Source: JABCPH02 sp963524305
Lineage (GTDB): Bacteria > Fusobacteriota > Fusobacteriia > Fusobacteriales > Leptotrichiaceae
Assembly: GCA_963524305.1 (NCBI GenBank)
Contig: CAURGH010000010.1
Span: 1-64,000 of the forward strand
Direction of reading: 5' to 3'
Length of the DNA stretch: 64,000 nt
Every line of letters begins with the position of its first letter. The first letter of the stretch is position 1. Both the position numbers and the translations under genes were made by a program. Below the pieces are notes generated by a model. It had not been told where the DNA came from. It made no database searches and saw only the letters and a program-made list of their open reading frames with translations. Positions 16,017 to 25,500 of this stretch are shown piece after piece.

Positions 16017-16946
16017 ATGAAATTTCCTGAAGCGTTGAAAAAAGGGGACAATGTATTTGTGTTTTGTCCATCGTCGCCGATTTTTCCAGAGGATTTGGAG
16101 AAGTGTGAGAAGGTGATAAAAGATTTGGGGTTTAATCCTGTTTTTGGAAAAAGTTTGAGGGAGAGTTATGGTGGATATATGGCTGGAAGTCCTGAAATTA
16201 GGGTGGCTGACTTGCATGAGGCTTTTTCGAGAGAGGATATAAAGGGGATAATTTGTGCGAAAGGGGGATACAGTGCGTCGCTGATGTTGGATAAAATTGA
16301 TTATGAATTGATAAGAAATAATCCTAAAGTTTTTGTTGGATATAGTGATGTCACTAATTTGCATGTTGTTTTTAATCAGAAGTGTGATTTGGGTACATAT
16401 CATGGGCCTATGGTGAAATCAAACATGTTTGAGAATTTTAATGATTATACGAAAAATTCGTTTTTAGAAACATTGGAAAATGAAAAATGGATTCACAAAA
16501 ATCCAGATTATATCGAAATTTCTGTTTTGGAAACTGGAAATAATAATTTTGATGAAGTTGAAGGAATTATAACAGGTGGAAATTTAGCAATAATTGCTAC
16601 AACATTAGGAACTTGGTATGAAATTGATGTAAAAGATAAAATTTTGTTTTTAGAGGATGTGGAAGAGCCAGTTGGTTCGATTCATAGAATGTTGACTCAT
16701 TTGAAGAATTGTGGAAAACTTAATGAGTGTAAAGCGATAATTTTTGGGAATTTTGCTGATTGTGGAAATAAATATGATGAAAATTATGGTGTGATAGAAA
16801 TGTTAAAAGATTTTTTTAAAAATTATGACAAGCCAGTAATTTATAATTTTGAAAGTGGTCATGCGAAACCATTTTTGGCGACAGTTCCTTTAGGAGCGAC
16901 TTGTAAAATTAATGTGAAGACTAAAGAGATTTCATTTGAGAAATAA
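16017..16946 (+). CDS. ldcA: LD-carboxypeptidase, peptidase family S66
   Basis: Members cleave the L,D-bond of muropeptide tetrapeptides, releasing terminal D-Ala in peptidoglycan recycling. Some relatives hydrolyse microcin C-like peptides instead (MccF). The 309-residue protein has the S66 nucleophile Ser110 in VFVGYSDVTNL, a Glu in FLEDVEEPVG and a His in SGHAKPFLATVPLG. There is no signal peptide, which fits the cytoplasmic recycling enzyme. It is the first of three consecutive plus-strand peptide hydrolase genes, followed by a hairpin and then the M19 dipeptidase. The gene symbol follows the family and is less certain than the family itself. Confidence 0.85.
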   Translation: MKFPEALKKGDNVFVFCPSSPIFPEDLEKCEKVIKDLGFNPVFGKSLRESYGGYMAGSPEIRVADLHEAFSREDIKGIICAKGGYSASLMLDKIDYELIRNNPKVFVGYSDVTNLHVVFNQKCDLGTYHGPMVKSNMFENFNDYTKNSFLETLENEKWIHKNPDYIEISVLETGNNNFDEVEGIITGGNLAIIATTLGTWYEIDVKDKILFLEDVEEPVGSIHRMLTHLKNCGKLNECKAIIFGNFADCGNKYDENYGVIEMLKDFFKNYDKPVIYNFESGHAKPFLATVPLGATCKINVKTKEISFEK

Positions 16947-16962
16947 AAAAGTTTAGAGAATT

Positions 16963-16994
16963 TTTATTTATTCATTTTATGATGAATAAATAAA
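16963..16994. repeat. perfect 13-bp inverted repeat between ldcA and the dipeptidase gene
   Basis: TTTATTTATTCAT (16963-16975) pairs perfectly with ATGAATAAATAAA (16982-16994) across a 6-base loop. It starts 17 bases after the ldcA stop and ends before the AAGGGAG binding site of the next gene. No T-run follows, so it is a weak terminator at best. It could be a stabilising or processing hairpin within a common mRNA. Confidence 0.5.
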
Positions 16995-17013
16995 GAAAAG
17001 AAGGGAGAAAAGA

Positions 17014-17976
17014 ATGTTTTTTGATATGCACGCTGATGTGTGGACTGATACACTTTGGCAATATGAAAAAGGTAATAAAGATGTAATTAGAAATAAATAT
17101 AAAGAAAAATTTGAGGAAGGTGGACTTACTGGTGGAATTTTTGTGATTTATCAAAATGCGATGAAGACACAGACGCCAGAAGAGGATTTTTTTAAAAATT
17201 TGAGAATTATGACGGAAGAAGTTCATCGAGCGAGGGATATTATTCATATAATTAAAGAGGCTGATGATTTTGAGAAGGCTAGGGAATTGAATAAGTTTGC
17301 GGTTATGCTTGGGATTGAAGGATTGCCTGGGATTGGTGATAAATTGGATTATATTTATTTGTTGGAGCAGTTGGGCGTTCGGCATATTGGATTGACTTGG
17401 AATGAGACAAATGCTTTTGCAACTGGGCAAAAGGGAGATCCGAATCGTGGATTGACTGACTTAGGGATTGAAGCGGTTAAAATTATTGAGGAATTGGGAA
17501 TTGTTTTAGACCTTTCACATGCTAATGATAAAACATTTTGGGATGTGGCAAAATATGCGAAAAAACCATTTGTAGCGACACATTCAAATTCGAGAGTTCT
17601 TTGTCCTGCAATGAGAAATTTAACTGACGAGCAATTAGCTGTTATAAAAGAGCGTGGTGGAATGGTTGGAATGAATAGTTATCACGGTTTTGTAAGTCAA
17701 AATCCTGAAGAGAAAAATCTTGAAGTGTTGTTAAATCACATGGAATATGTTGCAGAACGAATTGGATTGGATAAGATTGGATTTGGACTTGATTTGGGTG
17801 AATATTATACACCTGAGGGAGAGGATCCAGAAGGACTTTTAGGTATAAAAGATGTTACTGAAATAAAAAATATTGCAAAAGCCTTGAAAAATAGGGGATA
17901 TTCGCAAAAGGAAATTGATATGGTTACATACGGAAATTTTGTTGAGTTTTATAAAAAACTGAGAGCAGATAAATAA
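17014..17976 (+). CDS. membrane dipeptidase (renal dipeptidase family, M19)
   Basis: M19 enzymes are zinc dipeptidases that accept D-residues at the C-terminal position. The 320-residue protein shows the metal ligands His6 and Asp8 in FFDMHADV, a bridging Glu in IEGLPGIGD, and later His residues in DLSHAND and ATHSNSR. There is no signal sequence, so it is probably cytoplasmic despite the family name. Its position between an LD-carboxypeptidase and a C26 amidohydrolase suggests a role in breaking down cell-wall peptides. It could also serve general dipeptide use. Confidence 0.88.
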   Translation: MFFDMHADVWTDTLWQYEKGNKDVIRNKYKEKFEEGGLTGGIFVIYQNAMKTQTPEEDFFKNLRIMTEEVHRARDIIHIIKEADDFEKARELNKFAVMLGIEGLPGIGDKLDYIYLLEQLGVRHIGLTWNETNAFATGQKGDPNRGLTDLGIEAVKIIEELGIVLDLSHANDKTFWDVAKYAKKPFVATHSNSRVLCPAMRNLTDEQLAVIKERGGMVGMNSYHGFVSQNPEEKNLEVLLNHMEYVAERIGLDKIGFGLDLGEYYTPEGEDPEGLLGIKDVTEIKNIAKALKNRGYSQKEIDMVTYGNFVEFYKKLRADK

Positions 17977-18121
17977 TAGGAAAATAAAGTGATTGAGAAT
18001 GTATTTGAATTTATTTGCTTGAAGTTTTATTTGAAAGTTTTGAATAATAGAAAAGAGTATATTGTTAAAAAATAGAATTTAAAATAGTAATCTAGATTTA
18101 ACTTACAGAAGGGAAGAAAAA

Positions 18122-18847
18122 ATGAGAAAACCAGTAATAGGAATAACATCATCTTACGAAAATAATCCAGAAAGACAAAATTCTTACTTGACAAGTGTTT
18201 CGATGGATTATAGTAAAGCGGTAATGGAATCAGGAGGAATTCCTTTTGTATTGCCAGTTCATGAAAATTTGGAAGTTATTAGAGAGCAGATTCAGCATTT
18301 GGATGGGTTGCTGTTAGCAGGTGGAGGGGATCCAGATCCCGTGCTTTATGGTGAGGATTGTTTGCAGAATGTTGGTAGCATTACACCTGAGAGAGATGCG
18401 TTTGAATTGGCGATTTTAGAGGAGTTTTTGAAGACTGAGAAACCAATTTTAGGTATTTGTCGTGGATTACAGTTGGCGAATGTTTATTATGGTGGAACAC
18501 TTTATCAGGATATTTCTTACATTGACACAAAAATTCAACATAGACAAACGTGGTTGCAACAATTGCCAACTCATAATATCGATATTTTTGAAAAAGATAA
18601 TATTTTGTATGAAATTTTTGGAGAAAAAGCAAGAGTAAATTCATTCCATCATCAAATGATTAAAGATATGGGAAAAGGATTAACACCGATTGCAACAGCG
18701 TCTGATGGTGTTATTGAGGCTTTTCAAAATAAGAGTCATCCGTTTTTTTATGGAGTTCAATGGCATCCTGAAATGATGTCTACTCGTGGAAATAAAGATA
18801 TGAAAAAGATTTTTGATAGATTTATTGGAGCTTGTAATACGAAATAA
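18122..18847 (+). CDS. gamma-glutamyl hydrolase-type amidotransferase (peptidase C26)
   Basis: The 241-residue protein is a class I glutamine amidotransferase-like hydrolase close to PuuD, which hydrolyses gamma-glutamyl-GABA. The nucleophile Cys113 lies in LGICRGLQLANV, and the dyad His215 and Glu217 lie in VQWHPEMM. No putrescine-pathway genes are nearby, so the substrate may be another gamma-glutamyl compound, such as a gamma-D-Glu peptide from the cell wall. That fits the two upstream hydrolases but is inference. The start is supported by GAAGGGAAG ahead of ATG 18122. Confidence 0.82.
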   Translation: MRKPVIGITSSYENNPERQNSYLTSVSMDYSKAVMESGGIPFVLPVHENLEVIREQIQHLDGLLLAGGGDPDPVLYGEDCLQNVGSITPERDAFELAILEEFLKTEKPILGICRGLQLANVYYGGTLYQDISYIDTKIQHRQTWLQQLPTHNIDIFEKDNILYEIFGEKARVNSFHHQMIKDMGKGLTPIATASDGVIEAFQNKSHPFFYGVQWHPEMMSTRGNKDMKKIFDRFIGACNTK

Positions 18848-18943
18848 TTTTTAATAATTAATGGTAAAAAATATAGAAAAGTAGAGAGAATTGAGCTTCA
18901 AAATAAAAATAAATAAAATTATAAACAAAAGTAAAAAATAGTA

Positions 18944-18972
18944 TTGATTTTTATTTAAAAAAGTAGTAATAT
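18944..18972 (+). promoter_or_regulatory. candidate promoter of the subtilase autotransporter
   Basis: TTGATT (18944-18949) and TAATAT (18967-18972) are spaced by 17 bases. This leaves a leader of about 160 bases before ATG 19142. The leader shows no clear hairpin. The rest of 18848-19141 is AT-rich and without a gene. Confidence 0.5.
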
Positions 18973-19141
18973 TAAAATGAAAAAGTGAGACTAAAATAAA
19001 AATATAATATTGTGTGAAAAAATTAAGAAATATTAAATTGAGGATTTTACTGTAACTTTCTTGCTGGGCAACAAAAAATTAATATTTGAATTTATAAGCA
19101 TATTCGATTATATTTTGAATAAAAAAGGAGAGAGAGTTATT

Positions 19142-22042
19142 ATGAACAATAAAAAAGGACTATGTCTAGTAGGATTAGCCGCTCTTTTAGTTAGCTGTGG
19201 TGGCGGCGGAGGTGGAGGAGGTTCTACAACAAATACCCCTACCCCAACAACACCAACAACTCCATCAGTTACAACTAAAGAACCAACTTATGGAACTTCG
19301 ATAAACGGGGGAGTAAATGCGGCATTTAATTCAAGTGGAAACATACAATGGAATGGAAAAACAGGGTACAATGCTTCAAATCCTCATAACCACACAAATA
19401 CAGCATATAATGGTAGTGGGGTAAAAGTAGGAATAATCGATACAGGATTTAATAATTCAGCATATTCTGGTGATTTAACAAGTGAATTAGGAACTAGATA
19501 TGAGAATGTTAATACAACAAATACAACTTTGCCAACAGATAACCATGGAGTTATAATTGCAAAATTAGTTGGAGGAACAACTTCAGGAGTAGCAAAAGGT
19601 GTTTCAATCGTAGCAGCAGATGCGACAGAAGTTAGCGGTTCTTCATCTTCAATAAATCCAACGGCTGCAATGTATGAAACATTGTACAATAAAGGTGTAA
19701 GAATTTATAACCAATCATTTGGAAGTGAAGGGTCATTAGCTGGATTTACTACAGATACTACATCTTCAAATTATTTTGGATATGCAGTTGGAACAGATAT
19801 ATTGAACTTTTATAAAAAAGCAGTAAATAATGGTTCGTTATTAGTATGGGCTGCTGGAAATAATTCGTCACAAACTTATTCAACATTGCAAGGAACATTG
19901 CCACACTGGGAACCTTCATTACAACAAGGTTGGTTGAATGTAGTAGGATTAACTCAAAAAGGAACTGATGCGAATAAAGGAAATATGAACTTGTCATGGA
20001 ATAATTTACAACCGTATTCTCATGCAGGAGCTGCTAAAAACTGGACAGTATCAGCAATTGCTGATTATACAACATCAATCGGTGGTACAAATGTGGTTAC
20101 TTTTGGAAGTTCAAATGCAACAGCAACAGTATCAGGAACAGCAGCATTAATTAAACAAAAATATCCATTTATGGATGGAAGTTTATTAAGACAAACAATT
20201 TTATCTACAGCAACTGATATTGGAGATGAAGGTGTAGATGATGTTTATGGTTGGGGACTTTTAAATATTGATAAGGCGTTGAATGGACCAGCACGATTTG
20301 ATAAGAGATTAGCTTTAGGAGATGCAGTTTCGGTTAATATTACTGACGGTGGAACTTATGTATTCTCAAATGATATTTCTGGAGATGCAGGATTGACATT
20401 GACAGGAAATGGTACTTTGAAATTAACAGGAAATTCAACATTTACAGGTAATACGTCTGTTGCAAGCGGTTCACACTTGTATATAAATGGTGGATATAAA
20501 TCATCTTCAGTAGCAATTGCGCAAAATGCAACTTTATCGACACAAAATGCGAATGTATCTGGAAATGTAACAAACTCTGGAACAATTGCAAATACTGGGA
20601 ATACAACATTATCTAGCTATGTAGCTACTGATAATTCAAAAATTGAAAGTGATTTAGATTCGAGAATTAATGTAAAAGGAAAAGCTGAATTAGGAAATTC
20701 AACAATAGCAATTAAGGCAGAAAAAGATGGAGAAGCACAATATGTAACTGCAAAAGGTGAAAAAGTAAATGTAATTACATCTGATACTGAAGTAACAGGA
20801 AATCCAACAGTTACGACAACAGAAGCATTGAAATCTGAAAAAACGCAAGATGGTAATTCAGTTGATGTAAAAGTTAGCAGAAAAAATGTAAACGAGTATG
20901 TTAAAGAAATTGACGGAGACCAAATGCAAAAAGATACAGCTGAAGGTCTTGAAGCATCATTGAAAGATTTAGATGAAAAAGTTGAAAATAATAATGATGA
21001 AAGTGTAAAAGAATTTAAGAAAGCAGCAGCTAAATTACAAACAATGTCTTCACATTCAGCATTGTCAACTCTAGATAGTTTGTCTGGACAAATTTATGCA
21101 TCATCACAAGCATTAACATTTGAACAATCTCAAACAATTAATAAAGATTTGACTAATAGATTGGTAATGTTGGGAACACTGGATGATTCAAAAGAAAAAT
21201 TTGGATTGTGGTTGTCTGGAATTGGTTCAAAAGGTAGATTAAAACAAGATGGATACGCAAAAGGTGATACTCATACATACGGTGGTCAAGTTGGAATTGA
21301 TAGAAAATTCGGAGATAATTTAATATTAGGGGCAGCTTTGGCTTACTCTAGAGCAGATGTTAAATTTGATAGATATGGTGGAAAATCAGATGCTGATAGT
21401 TTTGCAACATCATTGTATGGAAGATTAGGAAATAAAAACAATCCGTTATACTTGCAAGGAAGAATTGGAGTAGGATTTGTAGATACTGATGTTGAAAGAG
21501 ATATTCTTTTGAGTAGTACTGATGTTTCTAGACAAAAAATAAATCACAATGACAGAGTTGTTTCTGGATACTTGGAAACAGGGTATGACTTGAAAAATAA
21601 AGAAGGAGACTTCGTTGTAACACCATTTGTTGGATTGAGTCATGATTCAGTTAGAAGAGGAGCTTTCTCAGAAACAAATAGCCAATTTGGATTGACAGCA
21701 GATAAGAAAACTTATGATCAAACTTCAGGATTAGTAGGATTGAGAGTAGGAAAAGCAGTAAGATTTAATAATGGAGCTAAAACAACATTGCAAGGATATG
21801 TAACACACCAAAGAGCATTTAATGATGAAGATTTGAGTTTTGATGCACATTATACAGGATTACCTGGAACAAACTTTAGTGTAAAAGGAATTGGATTAGA
21901 AAAATCTCAAACTTGGGTAGGAGTAGGAGCATTGACTGAATTTAATCCAAGAATGGCTTGGTATGTAAACTACGATGCTAAATTAAGAAGTGATAAAAAT
22001 AATAACAATGTATTTACAACAGGTTTAAGATGGAGTTTCTAA
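19142..22042 (+). CDS. lipoprotein subtilisin-like autotransporter (type V secretion)
   Basis: The 966-residue protein begins with a lipoprotein signal peptide: the lipobox LVSC gives Cys19, followed by a run of eight Gly and a Thr/Pro linker. The S8 protease domain (about 60-410) has Asp100 in KVGIIDTGF, His135 in DNHGVI, Asn240 in WAAGNN and Ser324 in GSSNATATVSG. A beta-helical and linker part follows, then a C-terminal autotransporter barrel (about 690-966) ending in WSF. The AAAGGAGAGAG site supports ATG 19142 over an upstream in-frame TTG. This layout equals that of SphB1 and NalP, lipidated proteases that mature other surface proteins. A TpsA adhesin gene lies just downstream. Confidence 0.9.
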   Translation: MNNKKGLCLVGLAALLVSCGGGGGGGGSTTNTPTPTTPTTPSVTTKEPTYGTSINGGVNAAFNSSGNIQWNGKTGYNASNPHNHTNTAYNGSGVKVGIIDTGFNNSAYSGDLTSELGTRYENVNTTNTTLPTDNHGVIIAKLVGGTTSGVAKGVSIVAADATEVSGSSSSINPTAAMYETLYNKGVRIYNQSFGSEGSLAGFTTDTTSSNYFGYAVGTDILNFYKKAVNNGSLLVWAAGNNSSQTYSTLQGTLPHWEPSLQQGWLNVVGLTQKGTDANKGNMNLSWNNLQPYSHAGAAKNWTVSAIADYTTSIGGTNVVTFGSSNATATVSGTAALIKQKYPFMDGSLLRQTILSTATDIGDEGVDDVYGWGLLNIDKALNGPARFDKRLALGDAVSVNITDGGTYVFSNDISGDAGLTLTGNGTLKLTGNSTFTGNTSVASGSHLYINGGYKSSSVAIAQNATLSTQNANVSGNVTNSGTIANTGNTTLSSYVATDNSKIESDLDSRINVKGKAELGNSTIAIKAEKDGEAQYVTAKGEKVNVITSDTEVTGNPTVTTTEALKSEKTQDGNSVDVKVSRKNVNEYVKEIDGDQMQKDTAEGLEASLKDLDEKVENNNDESVKEFKKAAAKLQTMSSHSALSTLDSLSGQIYASSQALTFEQSQTINKDLTNRLVMLGTLDDSKEKFGLWLSGIGSKGRLKQDGYAKGDTHTYGGQVGIDRKFGDNLILGAALAYSRADVKFDRYGGKSDADSFATSLYGRLGNKNNPLYLQGRIGVGFVDTDVERDILLSSTDVSRQKINHNDRVVSGYLETGYDLKNKEGDFVVTPFVGLSHDSVRRGAFSETNSQFGLTADKKTYDQTSGLVGLRVGKAVRFNNGAKTTLQGYVTHQRAFNDEDLSFDAHYTGLPGTNFSVKGIGLEKSQTWVGVGALTEFNPRMAWYVNYDAKLRSDKNNNNVFTTGLRWSF

Positions 22043-22125
22043 TTAGTTTTAAGTAATAAATTGTTAGAATTATTTAAAAATGATTATATTTCATACGACA
22101 AGGTTTGTAATTAAGATATAGTTTT

Positions 22126-22158
22126 AAGACGATTCGTGTTAGAATCGTCTTTTTTTTC
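22126..22158 (+). terminator. terminator of the autotransporter gene
   Basis: AAGACGATTC (22126-22135) and GAATCGTCTT (22142-22151) form a perfect 10-bp stem with a 6-base loop, followed by eight T residues. Confidence 0.9.
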
Positions 22159-22562
22159 TTATACATCGCTAGATACTATAAAATAACATTTTTTCACAAA
22201 GTATAGATACTTTATTCACAAATCTCTAATACTACATTTTAACATTTAAAATATTTTTCTGTTATCTTTAAAATAAAATTCTTCTTTTTCTAACTTTTGA
22301 TTATCAAAAGTTCTAATATAAGATAATGAAATTTGTATAAAACTTTTGATAGAATTGTCAAGCAAAATATTCTTGCGCGAGGATAAAATAGTATAATATA
22401 TGGCCGAATATTGAATTTGGTCTGAACAATAAGGAATAAGTCTTCTGAATAAGAGGACTTTTCCTGTTAAAACATTTTTTAAAAGGGATTTATGTATGAG
22501 TAAAAGTTTGAAACGATAAAAATTATAAATTGGACTAATTTTTTAGTAGAAAGAGAGAAAAA
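22159..22562 (+). promoter_or_regulatory. leader region of the tps operon
   Basis: This 400-base stretch carries no full gene. A TATAAT box is at 22392-22397, with no convincing -35 at 17 bases. A leader hairpin follows (AAGTCTTCT, 22438-22446; AGAGGACTT, 22452-22460) with a short T-run. Next comes a mini-ORF, ATG 22496 to TAA 22519, encoding MSKSLKR behind an AAAGGG site. The tpsA start follows 43 bases later. This may be a regulated 5' leader. Confidence 0.4.
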
Positions 22563-25500
22563 ATGAGCAATAATTTAAAAATGATTGAAAAGAAAATAAA
22601 AGCATACAGCAAAAGAACGAAAACTTTAACATTTACAAGAGGAACATTAATAAGTTTTTTGCTAACAGGTGGTATAGGTATCGTTTCACAAAATGCAGTT
22701 GCAAGGGATTTGAGAACAAGAGAAGCGAATAACATTGTTATTCAAAATGAAAATGGGCTAAATAAAGGTACAAGTGAAAATGGGACAGATGTAATAAATA
22801 TTGTCAATCCAAATAGCAACGGACTTTCTCATAACAAATATAATGAATTTAATGTAGGTGAAAATAACGGAGTAATTTTAAATAATAGTAAGGTCGATGG
22901 AAATTCAGTTTTAGGTGGAAAAGTTACTGCCAATACGAATTTAACAAATAATGCGAGAGTAATTTTAAATGAAGTAAAAGGGAGTAATGCTTCAAACTTA
23001 AATGGAGGAATTGAAGTATTTGGAGCAAAATCTGATTTAATAATTGCAAATGAAAATGGAATCAATGTAAATGGTGCAAACTTTATAAATACAGGTGCTT
23101 TGAATTTAAGTACGGGTCGAGTGAATTTAGATGGTGGGAATTTAGTATTAGATACTTCTAAATCATTGAATAGCAGATTGAATATAGGAGAAAGAGGAGT
23201 TACTACAGATTCTGACTATTTTGGATTAATTGCAAGAACAGTTAATATTAATGGTGGAATTAATAATTCTTCCAATAAAAAGACTAATATTAATATAATT
23301 GCAGGTACAAATAAAGTTGATTTGAATACTGGAAATATTGAAAGCGTGAAAGTGGATGAGAAAGCTCCTGATTATGCAATTAATGGAAGTTCTTTAGGTT
23401 CTATGTATGGAAATAATATAAATATTATTAGTACAGAAAAAGGAGCTGGAGTAAGGCATGAAGGAGCCATTTATTCAGAAAATGATATAGATATTCTCGT
23501 TAAAGGAAATCTGGAAAATATTGGTGGAACAATGGAAGCTAAGAAAAATGTGTCATTGGAAGCTGATAAAGTAGTTAATAGAAGTGTTTTGAATGGAAAT
23601 GAAAAAGTAACAACAAAAGAAGGAGAAACAAAATTACATAGACGAAGAGGAATTATTTATTATGATAATTCAGTAAATATGAATGATGTAAATATAGAAG
23701 ATTTAGATAAATTGACAGTAAAAGAAGCTAAAATTGTAGCTGGAAATAATGTAGAAATTAATCATAATACAACTGGAGAAAATCGTTCTATAGAAAATAT
23801 TGGCGGAAAAATAGAAGCTGGAAAAAATATTGTGATGAAAGGGGATGTAGTATCTAAAGATTTACAAAAAGAAGTTGCTATTAATGATTTGTTGCCATTA
23901 ATAAAAGTTGATTTACGTTGGGAGCATAGAAGTTTAGTAAATAATGGATATTTTAATGGAAGAAATGATTTAAATGATGGAAATTTATTAGATGCTTTAA
24001 AAATTATTGCACGAAGTCCTAAAAACAGTGGATATTACGATGCGTTGAAACAGGTGGAAAATCCTACTTTGAATCTTGTTTTAAATTCTGTTTTAGGGGA
24101 AGATTGGAGAGCAAGAAACACTATAAAAAATCCGGCTGAGTGGAATACGGAAGGGAAAATTACTTTGAATGCGAATGCAGATACTTTGATTTCAGCAGGA
24201 GAAAATATTGTTTTACAAGGTGGAAATATCGAATTAGGAAACAAAACCAATCAAAAATCTAAAAATGTTGTTGTTGGAAATAATACTACAGAAGGAATGT
24301 CAAATGAAATCACATTAGGAAATTCAAGAAATTCAGTTGAAGCTGGGAAAAATATTTTAATAAATGGAAATAAAATCATTTCTGGGAATACAGATATAAA
24401 ATCAGGAGATGACACAGTTATTGTTTCTAAAAATGATATTGATTTATTTGGAACTAAAGTGACTGGAAAAAATGTGTTAGTTGATGCTAAAAAAGATATT
24501 AATTTAGAAACATCAATAAATACTAATGGAAAAGGGAACCAAGAAGTATTTAAAAAAACTTCATTAGAAGGAGATCTTGTAAATATAAAAGGAAATAATG
24601 TTCAATTAAAAGGAGTAGATATTTCAGGGAATACTAGAATTGATGCAGATAGTTTAGGAATTGACAGTCAACAATTGTTAAATTCATCTTATAAAGAAAA
24701 ACATATCGAAGGAAACAAAAAAACATTAAACGACCACAGATATTCTACAGAATCAAAAGGTTCAATTGTTTCAAATAGTTCACAAATAAATGGTGACAAC
24801 ATATTAATAAATGTAAATAAAAATATGGATATAAAAAATAGTGCAATTACAGGAAATGATAAAAATAGTACAGTTGTAATAAACGTTGGAGAAAATTTAA
24901 ATGTTTCAAATAGAGAAAATGTTTCATACGAAAAAGCAACAGATGATTTTAGAGGAAAAGATAAAGAAACTTACAAATTAGTTCGATACACAAAATCCGA
25001 AACATCGACTACATCGTCTGAAGCAAGTAACGTAATATCTGGAAAAAATCTTTATGTTTCAGCTAAAAATTTAGGAGTAAAAGGAAGTGCTATAAATTCT
25101 GGAAAAGATTTAGTTTTAGATGTTGATGGAAAAACTACATTGAGCGAAGGTATTGAGAAAAAAGTAAATAAATTAACAGATTTTTCTATGGGAAGTTCGA
25201 TAAGATACAGTTCTGTAGACAGCAAAGAAAAAACTTCTAATGGAAGTTCAATTAAAGGAGAAAATATAGTATTTATTTCTAAAGGAGATATTGAAAATTC
25301 TGGATCTAAAATAGAAGGAAATGGTAAAGTAGTTATAAAATCAGATGGAAATATTATCAATAAAGCCGTAGCTAATGAAAAAGTTTCTAATACGACAAAT
25401 GTAACTGTAGGAATTGTGGCTTCTGGAAAAGTTGGTATAGCTGGAGTAGGAGCAAGTGGAAGCATAAATACATTAACAAATGAATCAAGCAGTTCAGTTT

